A DNA stretch of 64,000 nucleotides from Legionellaceae bacterium. Its GTDB lineage: Bacteria > Pseudomonadota > Gammaproteobacteria > Legionellales > Legionellaceae. The notes under the pieces are model-generated. The model was not told where the DNA came from, did not search any database, and worked only from the letters and a program-made list of their open reading frames with translations. The position numbers and the translations under genes were made by a program. The DNA is taken from NCBI GenBank assembly GCA_029210265.1, contig JARGNP010000006.1, positions 33,330 through 97,329 on the forward strand, in the 5' to 3' direction. This document shows positions 25,984 through 35,505 of this stretch, piece after piece; within the stretch, counting starts at the first letter, position 1, and each line of letters opens with the position of its first letter.

Positions 25984-27590
25984 GAATACACACGTTATCG
26001 GCACATGTTGCAAATCAGATTGCAGCCGGTGAGGTGATTGAGCGTCCAGCCTCGGTCGTGAAAGAATTACTTGAAAACGCATTGGATGCTGGGGCACGGA
26101 CCATTCATGTTGAGATTGGTTTTGGCGGCTTAAATCAAATCAAAATCAGTGATGACGGACAAGGTATTGTCGCCGAAGATTTACCCCTTGCGATCGCTGC
26201 GCATGCGACCAGCAAATTACAATCGTTGGATGATCTAAATGCGATTGAAAGCATGGGATTTCGAGGCGAGGCCTTAGCAAGCATCGCTTCAGTGGCACGG
26301 GTTTCTATTCAATCGTGTGCTGCAAATCAAACCGAGGCGATGGGACTCGAATCCGATGAAACCGGTATACGTCTTGTGCCATGTGCCAGGAGTCAGGGTA
26401 CGACGATTGATGTATGCGATCTTTTTTTTAATGCGCCTGTAAGAAAAAAATTTCTCAAAACAGAACGACAAGAATATCAAGCGATTGAGACGCTGGTGAA
26501 GCGAATTGCGTTTTGTGAAACGAAGCTTGCGATAACCTTGAGCCACAATGGACAACTGCGTTTAAATTTGCCCGCGGCAGGCTCAGAGCAAGCTCGGCGT
26601 ATGCGTTTAACAAAACTTCTAGGTAAAGCGTTTGTTGATGACGCACTAAGTATTGATGTGACACGTGGCGCCATGCGGCTGCATGGTTGGACCAGTGGGG
26701 CGGTGTATGGGCGTAGTCAGCAAGATAAATTATGGTTTTATATTAATCATCGGTTCGTGCGAGATAAACTCGTACTACATGCCGTAAAACAAGCGTATGA
26801 GTCTGTGTTACCCCCAGGGCGTTATCCTGGATGCGTGTTGTTTCTTACGTTGCCCGCGGATGAAGTGGATGTCAATGTACATCCAACCAAGCACGAAGTG
26901 CGGTTTTGTGATGGGCGAAATGTACATGATTTTATTCGCTCGACGTTGACCGAAGTGGTTGCGTCGGTGTCTGTGGTTGAGGCTGAGGCTGGAGCTATGC
27001 CTTCACCTGCCGCGTCAACAGCTAGGCAAGCATGGGAGCAGCCTTCATATGCTGAACGGTATCTTTCGCCGTCACAGGCATCTTGGTTGGTCTTAAATAC
27101 AGAGTTTGCACTTGTACAGCACGAAGGTTCACCGCACGTACTTCATGTCACACGCTTACATCAATTAAGACTTCTCGAGCTTTTAAATCATGCAGCATGT
27201 CCTTGGGACGCGCGGCCTTTGCTTGTTCCTGTTGTGATGGACTTTTCTTCGGAGCAATTCAATAAACTTAAATTATATCAAGATCATTTAGATCAATATG
27301 GCGTACGTTTTGAATGTTTAGATGAAAAAAATATCCGGATACGTACGATTCCATGTGTTCTGCCTGGGCTTGATTTGCATGCGCTATTTTCAGCGTTATC
27401 TGAGCTAGCTGAACAAGGTACTCAGGATAAGATAGATTTTGCGAGTACGCTTGTGCATGCAGAACAGCTCTGTATCAGCAGCATGTCGTTAGATGAACAA
27501 GCTGAATTATTAGATTACTGGAAAAAGCATAAAAAAATGAGCTTTTGTTTAGATACCGAGGACTGCAAGAAGGTTTTAAGTCATGCGTGA
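25980..27590 (+). CDS. mutL: DNA mismatch repair protein MutL
   Basis: 536 residues, shorter than E. coli MutL (615), mainly in the linker. The GHKL ATPase motifs are intact: ELLENALDAGA, DDGQGI and GFRGEALASI. The C-terminal dimerisation domain lacks the DQHA(x)2E(x)4E endonuclease motif found in MutH-free bacteria; the corresponding stretch reads VTRLHQLRLLELL. This points to the E. coli-like type that recruits MutH or another nuclease. It overlaps the amidase gene (ATGA) and miaA by eight bases. Confidence 0.96.
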   Translation: MRIHTLSAHVANQIAAGEVIERPASVVKELLENALDAGARTIHVEIGFGGLNQIKISDDGQGIVAEDLPLAIAAHATSKLQSLDDLNAIESMGFRGEALASIASVARVSIQSCAANQTEAMGLESDETGIRLVPCARSQGTTIDVCDLFFNAPVRKKFLKTERQEYQAIETLVKRIAFCETKLAITLSHNGQLRLNLPAAGSEQARRMRLTKLLGKAFVDDALSIDVTRGAMRLHGWTSGAVYGRSQQDKLWFYINHRFVRDKLVLHAVKQAYESVLPPGRYPGCVLFLTLPADEVDVNVHPTKHEVRFCDGRNVHDFIRSTLTEVVASVSVVEAEAGAMPSPAASTARQAWEQPSYAERYLSPSQASWLVLNTEFALVQHEGSPHVLHVTRLHQLRLLELLNHAACPWDARPLLVPVVMDFSSEQFNKLKLYQDHLDQYGVRFECLDEKNIRIRTIPCVLPGLDLHALFSALSELAEQGTQDKIDFASTLVHAEQLCISSMSLDEQAELLDYWKKHKKMSFCLDTEDCKKVLSHA

Positions 27591-28503
27591 AGTGGTTTGT
27601 TTAATGGGGCCTACTGCATCAGGAAAGACGGCCATTGCATGTGATCTCGTGAAAAATGGATCGTATGAAATCATCAGCGTTGATTCGGCGATGATTTATC
27701 GTGATATGAATATTGGCACAGCAAAACCTGAAGCGGATATTTTGCAACGTGCACCGCATCGCTTGATTAATTGTTGTGATCCCATCGCCTCATATTCTGC
27801 CGCACAGTTTTGTGATGATGCAGGGCGGGCTTGCGAAGAAATTCTAAATGCCGGAAAAACACCGTTGCTTGTGGGCGGAACCATGATGTACTTTCGTGCG
27901 TTTCAAGAAGGTTTGTCGGTTTTGCCTGAGGCCAATCCAGCGTTGCGACAAAAAATTGCAGCAGAAGCACGCGAGCATGGTTGGGTGTATATGCATCAAA
28001 AACTTGCTAAAATTGATCCCACAACAGCAGCACGACTTCATCCGAACGATACACAACGGATAGGACGTGCTTTAGAAGTGTATGATTTAGCCGGGCAGCC
28101 GCTGTCTGAAATTTTAGGTGCTGCGCGCGCGACGACACCTTATAACTTTATTAATCTCATACTGTTTCCCGAGAAAAGAGCTTGGCTTCATGAGCGTATT
28201 GCCAGGCGATTTGATGAGATGTTAGCGCTTGGTTTTCTTGACGAAGTGGATGATTTATTAGCGCGCTGGGATTTAACACGCGAACATCCTGCCATGCGAA
28301 GTGTAGGTTACCGTCAAGCATTGGATTATCGGGAAGGGATGTGCGATTATTCAGCATTTCGTGAGCGTGGGATCGCGGCAACGCGACAACTGGCCAAACG
28401 GCAGTTAACGTGGTTGCGTTCATGGCCTCATGCACACTATTTTGATCCAGAAAAACCAGGTTGTTTTGAGCAAATCATGGAATTTCTTAATATAAATTTT
28501 TAA
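27583..28503 (+). CDS. miaA: tRNA dimethylallyltransferase
   Basis: 306 residues. MiaA transfers a dimethylallyl group to A37 of tRNAs reading UNN codons. The P-loop is MGPTASGKT; further family motifs are SVDSAMIYRDMNIGTAKP and GGTMMYFRAFQEG, and the C-terminal TRQLAKRQLTWLR. It overlaps mutL by eight bases. In most gammaproteobacteria hfq follows miaA; here it is replaced by a small zinc-finger gene and a glycosyltransferase. Confidence 0.96.
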   Translation: MREVVCLMGPTASGKTAIACDLVKNGSYEIISVDSAMIYRDMNIGTAKPEADILQRAPHRLINCCDPIASYSAAQFCDDAGRACEEILNAGKTPLLVGGTMMYFRAFQEGLSVLPEANPALRQKIAAEAREHGWVYMHQKLAKIDPTTAARLHPNDTQRIGRALEVYDLAGQPLSEILGAARATTPYNFINLILFPEKRAWLHERIARRFDEMLALGFLDEVDDLLARWDLTREHPAMRSVGYRQALDYREGMCDYSAFRERGIAATRQLAKRQLTWLRSWPHAHYFDPEKPGCFEQIMEFLNINF

Positions 28504-28526
28504 TATGAACAGCAAGGGGATAAGCA

Positions 28527-28730
28527 ATGGCTAAAGCACAGCAAAAACCGGCATGCACGAAGAAAAAACAGACCGTTCGTCCCGCTGATTTACCGCTTAG
28601 TTGTCCGACCGATGCGATGGCTTTATGGAATGCGCATCCTAAAGTTTATTTGCCGATGGGTGATGATGGCACAGCAACTTGTCCGTATTGCGGTACGTTG
28701 TATGTTTTAAAATCAAGTAATACTAAGTAA
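28527..28730 (+). CDS. Zinc-finger domain protein (CHCC type)
   Basis: 67 residues with the zf-CHCC pattern: CPTDAMALWNAHPKVYLPMG and TCPYCGTLYVL, giving Cys-His-Cys-Cys ligands. The family includes the small bacterial relatives of the NDUFS6 subunit of complex I, but the role of the stand-alone proteins is not known. AAGGGG lies about 10 bases before the ATG. The heptosyltransferase-like gene starts two bases after the stop. Confidence 0.85.
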   Translation: MAKAQQKPACTKKKQTVRPADLPLSCPTDAMALWNAHPKVYLPMGDDGTATCPYCGTLYVLKSSNTK

Positions 28731-28731
28731 T

Positions 28732-29778
28732 ATGAAAATAAAATCAATATGCCTGGTGCGTTTATCAGCGTTAGGTGATGTACTGATGTTTGTGCCGTTG
28801 GTGCGAGCCCTGCAACGGCATTATCCGGATGCTGAGTTAACTTGGGTTATCTCGCCGTTGGCTTATACCCTGGTAGAAGGTATGGCAGGGATTGAATTTA
28901 TTGTTTTAGATAAACCCAAAAACCTGATGGATTACTGGCGTTTTCGTCGCGATCTTAGGGCGCGAAAATTTGATGTTTTGCTTGCGGCTCAAGCAAGCCT
29001 TCGTGCAAATCTGCTTTACCCGTGTATTCGTGCCTCACGTAAAATTGGTTATGATAAAGCGCGTGGAAAAGATGGTCATAGCTTGTTTGTCAACGAGCAT
29101 ATTGAATCCGGGCGTGAGCATACGTTGGATGGCTTTCTCAAATTTGGTAGCGCGTTAGGTCTTGTGCGCGAGGCGCCTATTTGGGACATGCCCGTACGAC
29201 CAGAGGATTATGATTGGGCCTATGCACAGCTTCCTAATACAACCACACCTGTGATCGTCGTGAACCCTGCGGCGAGCAAGCCTGAACGGAGTTGGTCTGC
29301 TGAGCGATATATTGATGTGATTCGTTTTGTGTTGTCGCGATGGCGGGTGCAGGTTGTGCTAACCGGAGGGCCCAGTGCGCATGATAAAGCCTTGGGCGAA
29401 GCGATTTCAGCACGTATACCAGACGTTAATAATTTGATTGGTAAAACCAAGCCTAAGCAATTATTAGCACTGATTGGGCACGCTGCGTTGGTTGTGTGTC
29501 CTGACACGGGGCCGTCACATATGGCAACCGCGATGGGAACGCCGGTTGTTGCGCTGCATGCGGTCACGAATCTTGATATTTCAGGGCCGTATAGCAACAA
29601 GCATTTAGCGATTAATGCCTATCCTGAGGCGCTTGCGCGTTTAAATCCAAATCTTACGGTTGATTCAGCGCCTTGGGGCAAACAAGTGCATGAACCTTGG
29701 GCCATGCAACTTGTTTCGGTCGATGCGGTGATTGCGCGTTTAAACGCATGCTTACCGCTGGTGTGTGAAGGCAATTAA
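28732..29778 (+). CDS. Glycosyltransferase family 9, heptosyltransferase-like
   Basis: 348 residues. The N-terminal LVRLSALGDVLMFVPLVRAL and the C-terminal VVCPDTGPSHMATAMGTPVVAL are hallmark GT9 segments. Members add L-glycero-D-manno-heptose (WaaC/WaaF) or related sugars to the LPS inner core using an ADP-sugar. I cannot tell the acceptor, so no symbol is given. It is cytoplasmic and membrane-associated. Its last four bases overlap the end of icmX on the opposite strand. Confidence 0.85.
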   Translation: MKIKSICLVRLSALGDVLMFVPLVRALQRHYPDAELTWVISPLAYTLVEGMAGIEFIVLDKPKNLMDYWRFRRDLRARKFDVLLAAQASLRANLLYPCIRASRKIGYDKARGKDGHSLFVNEHIESGREHTLDGFLKFGSALGLVREAPIWDMPVRPEDYDWAYAQLPNTTTPVIVVNPAASKPERSWSAERYIDVIRFVLSRWRVQVVLTGGPSAHDKALGEAISARIPDVNNLIGKTKPKQLLALIGHAALVVCPDTGPSHMATAMGTPVVALHAVTNLDISGPYSNKHLAINAYPEALARLNPNLTVDSAPWGKQVHEPWAMQLVSVDAVIARLNACLPLVCEGN

Positions 29779-31076
29779 TCTTCACCATTGTCTTCTAGTT
29801 TCGCTTCCGAAAAATCAGGCGCGTTCAGCGTTTGCATGAGCATCATAGACAGGGTTAGTAACGTACGTTCTTCTTGTTGACGCGATAAATAGAGTTGATA
29901 ATTCATTTCAGCAAGAAGAATAGCGATTTCTTTTTCGACGGTGATGGATGACGCCTCGTTGATTTGGTCAATCCATTGTTTTTTATCTTGGCTCGCGGGA
30001 TCATAAAGGCGACGCGTGGCCATTTGGAACTCGCTGAGCGCTTGGCTGATTTTAACGCCGTTGTCTGAGCCTTGGCTTTGAGGAATACGTTTTGATAAAA
30101 GGGCGTAAAGGTTACCTGTCGGTACCGAGCTTTGTGCCGAGAATGTTCGGAGCTTGGCGATGTATTTCGCAAGACCCTGTTCAGCCAATTTTTTATCTTT
30201 GTCACTGACCGATGAGCCTTTTTTCGCAATACTTTTCATGTAAAGTTTGTCATACGCTTTCTTTTTAGGAAGTGCTGGCGGTGTGACTAAGCTTGCCGCA
30301 TAGCGGATAAAGTTTTCGGCTTCTTGTGCTTGCGTTTTGGCAACAAGCCCAGCGTCATCTGATTTGCTATTGGGGGTACTTGAGGTTGACGATGCACTGT
30401 CTTCCGTGGTGTACATCAACGGTGCAATCAACGTATTGGCATTGAGTTGTGGTATCACCGGTTCATTGTAGGCATAAGAGAAAAAATCATGGGAGTTGGG
30501 AATCGTTCCGATAACATTGCTCATCACTTGTGTATTATATAAATAACGGCAATCATCGAGCCATGCACTTTCATCGTTGTTCATGCAATACGTATAATCA
30601 GGTGTTCCTAAAATATTAAGTACAGATTGCGTGATAGGATCTTTCTGGTAGCTGGCTTGGTCCATTAAGGTTGAGACAGAAATACCGCCTTGGTTTCCGG
30701 CAGAGGGGTTGTTGTATGAACCGCCGTTAGGTTGTGCTTGAAAGCTATAGTTTGCCATGTCGTTGATGACTGAAAAACTTTTAGTGTTGGATGGAACAAA
30801 TGCTGCAGAGGCGTTATTTTTGGCATTGACCGGAATCGCACCAAGAAACGTAATAAACGAATACTGTTGGGCAAGTGTGGCTGCGGATGGATCGAGTAAG
30901 GTGAGTTGAGGTTCGGGTTCTGGAGCCTTCGTCAGGTCAAACCCAAAATAAGCGCCAAAATGTTTGAGTAAGTCTTTGATGCTATCAAAGTCTTCAGCAT
31001 CCTCGGCGGCGCTTACTGGACCACTGAATGAAAGTGCAAGAAGTGCACAGGGTAGCATGTAACGAAATAAACGCAT
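29775..31076 (-). CDS. icmX: Dot/Icm secretion protein IcmX
   Basis: 433 residues with a signal peptide (cleavage near VSAAED), so exported to the periplasm. IcmX is required for function of the type IVB secretion system in Legionella; a processed form is secreted. Assignment rests on similarity of the ends and the exact context: it follows icmW (stop and start overlap by one base) and diverges from icmV-dotA, the Legionella arrangement. Small Ser/Thr-rich stretches lie around residues 220-235. It is convergent with and slightly overlaps the GT9 gene. Confidence 0.88.
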   Translation of the reverse strand: MRLFRYMLPCALLALSFSGPVSAAEDAEDFDSIKDLLKHFGAYFGFDLTKAPEPEPQLTLLDPSAATLAQQYSFITFLGAIPVNAKNNASAAFVPSNTKSFSVINDMANYSFQAQPNGGSYNNPSAGNQGGISVSTLMDQASYQKDPITQSVLNILGTPDYTYCMNNDESAWLDDCRYLYNTQVMSNVIGTIPNSHDFFSYAYNEPVIPQLNANTLIAPLMYTTEDSASSTSSTPNSKSDDAGLVAKTQAQEAENFIRYAASLVTPPALPKKKAYDKLYMKSIAKKGSSVSDKDKKLAEQGLAKYIAKLRTFSAQSSVPTGNLYALLSKRIPQSQGSDNGVKISQALSEFQMATRRLYDPASQDKKQWIDQINEASSITVEKEIAILLAEMNYQLYLSRQQEERTLLTLSMMLMQTLNAPDFSEAKLEDNGED

Positions 31077-31531
31077 TAATCTTCTCCTTCGAGGGCTTGT
31101 GATACGAGTTTGAGTCGTGATTCAGAAAATGCACGTGATAATAAACGTAGGCGTTCGAATACAATATTGCGTTTAAGAAAAAAGCCAGAAGGGTCAGTGC
31201 CACCTAAGCTGTTTTCTTCGGCATACATTAAAACCTTTGAGGCGCTTCCGGGGTGGGCCACATCGAGTGCTTGCAACAAACGAAGCCCACGTCCCGTTTT
31301 TATATTCGCGGCAAGTTCAACAAAGCGTTTGGCTTCGTTGAGCTTATTAAGATCGACCGAGCCTAAATCATCCAACGTAATTCCCAGAGCGTCGATGGCT
31401 TGTTCAAGTTCGGGGTGGCCGTCAAGTGTCCAATCCTCGACGCTTTCCATAAAGGTGATGACACGATAAATCGACGTGTCTTTGTAATCAGACCAGTATT
31501 GTGCGGCAGCTTCATGGCTAAGGTTGGGCAT
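31076..31531 (-). CDS. icmW: Dot/Icm adaptor protein IcmW
   Basis: 151 residues, acidic and soluble. IcmW pairs with IcmS to form a chaperone/adaptor that brings effectors lacking a strong C-terminal signal to the type IV coupling complex. The N-terminal SHEAAAQYWSDYKDTSIYR and the central WTLDGHPELEQAID are characteristic. It is the first gene of an icmWX unit, divergent from icmV-dotA across a 95-base gap that must hold both promoters. The last base is shared with the icmX start. Confidence 0.93.
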   Translation of the reverse strand: MPNLSHEAAAQYWSDYKDTSIYRVITFMESVEDWTLDGHPELEQAIDALGITLDDLGSVDLNKLNEAKRFVELAANIKTGRGLRLLQALDVAHPGSASKVLMYAEENSLGGTDPSGFFLKRNIVFERLRLLSRAFSESRLKLVSQALEGED

Positions 31532-31626
31532 GGTTCACTCGTCTGTATTTGCATTTGATGATGATGTGTGATTATTATTATCATAGATTGATAAGATATG
31601 AAAGCTAAGCTCACTTAAGGGACTTT

Positions 31627-32097
31627 ATGACAAGCGCATCAAAAAATACAGCCAAATCACGTCTTACCTCTCTGTTTAATCGCATTTTTAAATTCAAATA
31701 TTGGTCGGACGCCGATCGCGTTAAAAGTTTTTTTGATTATATTAAAGACTTATTTCAACGTTTGTTTGTCATACAGCCTAAAGAAGCTAAAGAGTCTTTT
31801 GAAAAAGTACAAGCGCGACTGAACTTAACGGATGAACAGCTTGTATCAAAGCAGCGATCGCTTTTTCGTTTGAGCATGTTGATGTGCGTGTTTGCTCTAT
31901 CCATGTTGGGATACACCGTATACCAATTTTTTAATGGTTATTTTTTTGCGATTGTGTTGAGCTTTATTGTCTCATTACTCGCCTTGTCTTTCGCTTTTCG
32001 ATATCACTTTTGGTACTTTCAGATAAGAGAACACAAACTGGGCTGCTCGGTACGCGCATGGTTTAATCAAGGATTATTGGGGAGACAAAAACCATGA
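31627..32097 (+). CDS. icmV: Dot/Icm secretion protein IcmV
   Basis: 156 residues, with two hydrophobic segments near residues 75-120 (LFRLSMLMCVFALSMLGY and the following FFAIVLSFIVSLLALSF) and basic ends. IcmV is an inner-membrane component of the type IVB system. AAGGGA lies 6 bases before the ATG. It overlaps dotA by four bases (ATGA), so both are translated together, as in Legionella. Confidence 0.9.
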   Translation: MTSASKNTAKSRLTSLFNRIFKFKYWSDADRVKSFFDYIKDLFQRLFVIQPKEAKESFEKVQARLNLTDEQLVSKQRSLFRLSMLMCVFALSMLGYTVYQFFNGYFFAIVLSFIVSLLALSFAFRYHFWYFQIREHKLGCSVRAWFNQGLLGRQKP

Positions 32098-35000
32098 AAA
32101 TACGTGGCCAACGCTTGTTTTTAGTGTTTTTCTTATTATGTTTTTCTGTTACGGCGTCAGCAAGCTTATTCAGTAAAGCAAAAGGCGACAGTACGAGCAC
32201 AACAACAACAACGACGACAGTAGAAAAAGACATCAATGTAAACGTAGAATCAGGGATTAAAGCAGATTTCGGTTATGATCCCTCGCTCGTGATTTCAGAT
32301 GAAACAGCATCGTTGAGTTTTTCGCCACCAGCCAGTGATATTTCGGTTATTTTTCTAGGGAATCTTTTTGGTTTGGTTGACGGTGTTTTGCATGGCAGCG
32401 GTAGCCAAATCATGGGGATTATCTTTAACGTATTCAACTCGGCCATTTTGGCCATGGGCGGTGTTGTGATGATGTACATCATCATTGTATCCACCATGAA
32501 TACAGCACACGAAGGGCAAATGCTCGGTCAAAAATGGTCTTCTATTTGGGTGCCTGTACGTGCCACCATGGGGCTTGCCTTATTAATACCTAAATCGTCT
32601 GGGTATTGTTTGATGCAAATTTTTGTTATGTGGGTCGTGGTCCAAGGGGTTGGGATTGCGGACAAAGTGTGGGGAACGGCATTGGACTACCTCAATCGAG
32701 GTGGCGTGATAATGCAGGCACAAGTTGATCCAACACTGTCGAGACAAGCGGGCGTGGGTGTCGGAGTTAATAATGAAAACAGTGTTATCGACGGAGCCGG
32801 TACGATTCTTTATGGTCAAGTGTGCATGCAGGCCTTACAAGTACAGCTTGAGAACCAACGTAAACTCGATTTAGAAGCAAAAAAAGAAGACTCGGGGCCT
32901 TGTGCTGGGGAGCCTTCTGAGCTCATGCAGCAATTTTGTAATAATTCAGTACCTGATTTTATAGGTAGTGTTGATCCACTCAACGCTAAACCATCAGGAG
33001 ATTCATACAGTCTTCAGATGCCTAATTTTGATTCAGAGCCTTACGATAAATTAAACGGTGTTTGTGGCACGCTTCGGTGGGATGCCTTCGATATTTCGGC
33101 CTTAACTGATAATCAATCGACATCAACACGTACGACGACGACAACGAATACGACGACGACAACAACGACGACAACAAAAACAAGATCGAGTGGTCGTAGT
33201 GCTGGGCGTCTTTTTGAAGAAGAAGGGTACACTCCACAAGCTGAGCTTATTAGCGATGCGATGCAAGCTTCGAAAGATAATTTAGAGGCGGCAGGCCCAC
33301 TTGAGGCACGTGCTACGATTCCAGGAAGCCCCGTAGGTAAGGTTTATGCTGGACTTTTTGGTGGGAGTAAGTCTGGTAAAACGACGACCACGACCACGAC
33401 TGAAAGCGACACCACGACCGATGTTAATAGCGTCCTCTACACGCCTCCGCCAGAAGAGGCGGTGGTTACCCTATCAGCCAGCGATTTTGAGATTCTTCAA
33501 CGGTCTCGTGTAGCCGCCATTTCACAGATGTACACGACGTTGGCATCAACAGCTAGAACCATTGTGGCGAATGATCCAGAAATCACTCCAAACAGTGGTA
33601 ATTCGAAGGATTATGTATCGGCTGTTGCTGACTATCAATTTGGTGTGCCACAAACTGAAGCATATGGCGCGTGTCTAAGTACAGACGCTGACTGCCCTTA
33701 TTGGGGCAAACTTCCTGGAAGCAGCGCACCACTTCTTTTAGATGGGACCGAACTTCAAGACGCCGTGACGGATTTTAATGCGGTGATGCAACCTGCATTA
33801 AAATTGTTGAGTGATGCCAAAGATAAAGATAAAGCGAGAGATGGACGTGCCTTTATTAAGGAGTCAAAGCGTACGGGTTGGATTCTTGCCGGGAGTTATT
33901 TCTTTCATCTTGCCCGACTCAACGATTCGGCGATAGCAACATCAGATAATGTTGACTCAAATAGTGGGTTGGGTAAAAGTACGTTTAGCCTTACTGAGCT
34001 CACTGGGGTTTGTGAGGATGGCAACGTTAAAGTTTTATGCGATTTTTTTGGCGGTACAGAAACCAAAACAAATCAAATTAAGAATTTATTTACAGGTCCA
34101 TCTGGGGTGGATGTGCCTAAGGCCGATTTATCTAATATTAATTTAGATCGCATTCCAAATGATGAAACCATTTCGGCCAAGGAAGCTGCGTCAACGGTGT
34201 ATGGTTATGCGAACAATGCCATGTTGATCGATCTACCGGGACAGAGTGGTCTCGAACCAGGAGACATAGGCATTAAGCTCCCTAAGTTTAACTTCAAGAT
34301 GAACATGGATAAGGTGGATTTGGGCTCTGTAAAATGTACTGATCGTAAACTTCCTCTCATCAAATGGAGACCTTGCATAGGGGCACATATGACGAATGCG
34401 GCAAATGCCTTCGCAGAAGTCATCGCGAACAAGATAATCCGCCAATTAGACACGGTTGGTAACACCTTGCTTAATAGCGTATTAATTTTACCTCTTAAAC
34501 ACTTTTCGAAAATTTTTGAAGAGTCCTTGGCGGTTATTACAACACCAGGCACAAACCCCGTGTTAGCGCTCGCCGTCATGGGGGTTAAATACATCAATAT
34601 GTCGATGGATACGTGGATGGGTATTGTTCTCGTCATGCTTCCAATTAGCCTGATTCCCTACATTGGAAGTGCAATTACTGCGTTTATTATGATGGTGTTG
34701 CCGTTGTTCATGGTGTGGATCGGTATTATGGTGGGGATTGGTTATACGACGGCCTATTATATACCCTTTTTGCCCTACATGATCTTTACCTTCGGGGCGC
34801 TGGCATGGTTCATTGCGGTGGTTGAGGCCATGGCGGCAGCACCGCTGGTCGCCCTTGGTATCTCACATCCCGAAGGCCATGATGCTTTGGGTAAAAGTGA
34901 ACAAGGCCTCATGATTTTGCTTAATGTCTTTTTAAGACCGGCCATGATGGTGATCGGTTTTATTGCCTCGATTGCCATGTGTTATGTCGGTGTATGGCTT

Positions 35001-35420
35001 TTAAACTCGGGCTTCTCAAACGTGATTGGATATTTAAAAAGTGGAGATGTTTGGGGGGCGACAGAAAGTTGGAGTGCGATAAGTACGGCGATACCCTGGG
35101 CTAGTATGTTTGGGGCCTTTTTTGTGGTTATTATATACACGATGATATACCTCACCTTGGTTGAAAAATCATTTAGTTTGATTGCCGTACTGCCAGATAA
35201 GGTTTTGCGCTGGGTCGGTGGGCAGGCAGAAGGCATTGGTCAAGAAGCGTCGCAATGGACCAGTGAGACCAAACAACAAGTTGGTAAAGCGGCCGATGCC
35301 GCAGACAAAGCCAGTGGCGCGATACAGAAAGGTATGGCTGGTGGTGCGATCGACGTTGGAAAAGGCATTCAGAAAGGGATGACAGGTGGAGGCGATAAAC
35401 CTGATGTGGGTATGAGCTGA
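32094..35420 (+). CDS. dotA: Dot/Icm integral membrane protein DotA
   Basis: 1,108 residues with a signal peptide (cleavage near ASASLF), membrane segments around residues 80-150 and 170-200, a large periplasmic loop (~200-770), and five or more further membrane segments (~800-1030). DotA is a polytopic inner-membrane protein essential for Dot/Icm secretion, and in Legionella some is released as rings. The loop contains three threonine runs (about residues 35-44, 345-365 and 430-445) encoded by ACA/ACG triplet tracts. The C-terminal tail has repeated KGM/GG units. A strong terminator follows. Confidence 0.95.
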   Translation: MKIRGQRLFLVFFLLCFSVTASASLFSKAKGDSTSTTTTTTTVEKDINVNVESGIKADFGYDPSLVISDETASLSFSPPASDISVIFLGNLFGLVDGVLHGSGSQIMGIIFNVFNSAILAMGGVVMMYIIIVSTMNTAHEGQMLGQKWSSIWVPVRATMGLALLIPKSSGYCLMQIFVMWVVVQGVGIADKVWGTALDYLNRGGVIMQAQVDPTLSRQAGVGVGVNNENSVIDGAGTILYGQVCMQALQVQLENQRKLDLEAKKEDSGPCAGEPSELMQQFCNNSVPDFIGSVDPLNAKPSGDSYSLQMPNFDSEPYDKLNGVCGTLRWDAFDISALTDNQSTSTRTTTTTNTTTTTTTTTKTRSSGRSAGRLFEEEGYTPQAELISDAMQASKDNLEAAGPLEARATIPGSPVGKVYAGLFGGSKSGKTTTTTTTESDTTTDVNSVLYTPPPEEAVVTLSASDFEILQRSRVAAISQMYTTLASTARTIVANDPEITPNSGNSKDYVSAVADYQFGVPQTEAYGACLSTDADCPYWGKLPGSSAPLLLDGTELQDAVTDFNAVMQPALKLLSDAKDKDKARDGRAFIKESKRTGWILAGSYFFHLARLNDSAIATSDNVDSNSGLGKSTFSLTELTGVCEDGNVKVLCDFFGGTETKTNQIKNLFTGPSGVDVPKADLSNINLDRIPNDETISAKEAASTVYGYANNAMLIDLPGQSGLEPGDIGIKLPKFNFKMNMDKVDLGSVKCTDRKLPLIKWRPCIGAHMTNAANAFAEVIANKIIRQLDTVGNTLLNSVLILPLKHFSKIFEESLAVITTPGTNPVLALAVMGVKYINMSMDTWMGIVLVMLPISLIPYIGSAITAFIMMVLPLFMVWIGIMVGIGYTTAYYIPFLPYMIFTFGALAWFIAVVEAMAAAPLVALGISHPEGHDALGKSEQGLMILLNVFLRPAMMVIGFIASIAMCYVGVWLLNSGFSNVIGYLKSGDVWGATESWSAISTAIPWASMFGAFFVVIIYTMIYLTLVEKSFSLIAVLPDKVLRWVGGQAEGIGQEASQWTSETKQQVGKAADAADKASGAIQKGMAGGAIDVGKGIQKGMTGGGDKPDVGMS

Positions 35421-35451
35421 GGTAGTTAAGGCAAATAGATTGTCTATTTAA

Positions 35452-35479
35452 AACCCGCGCAGCAAGCGCGGGTTTTTTT
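35452..35479. terminator. Terminator between dotA and dotB
   Basis: AACCCGCGC (35452-35460) pairs with GCGCGGGTT (35466-35474), followed by a T-run for dotA. The A-rich flank on the other side gives T residues for the opposite strand, so it can serve convergent dotB as well. Confidence 0.9.
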
Positions 35480-35505
35480 ATATATTTTAGGTTTAAAAAT
35501 TTAGG

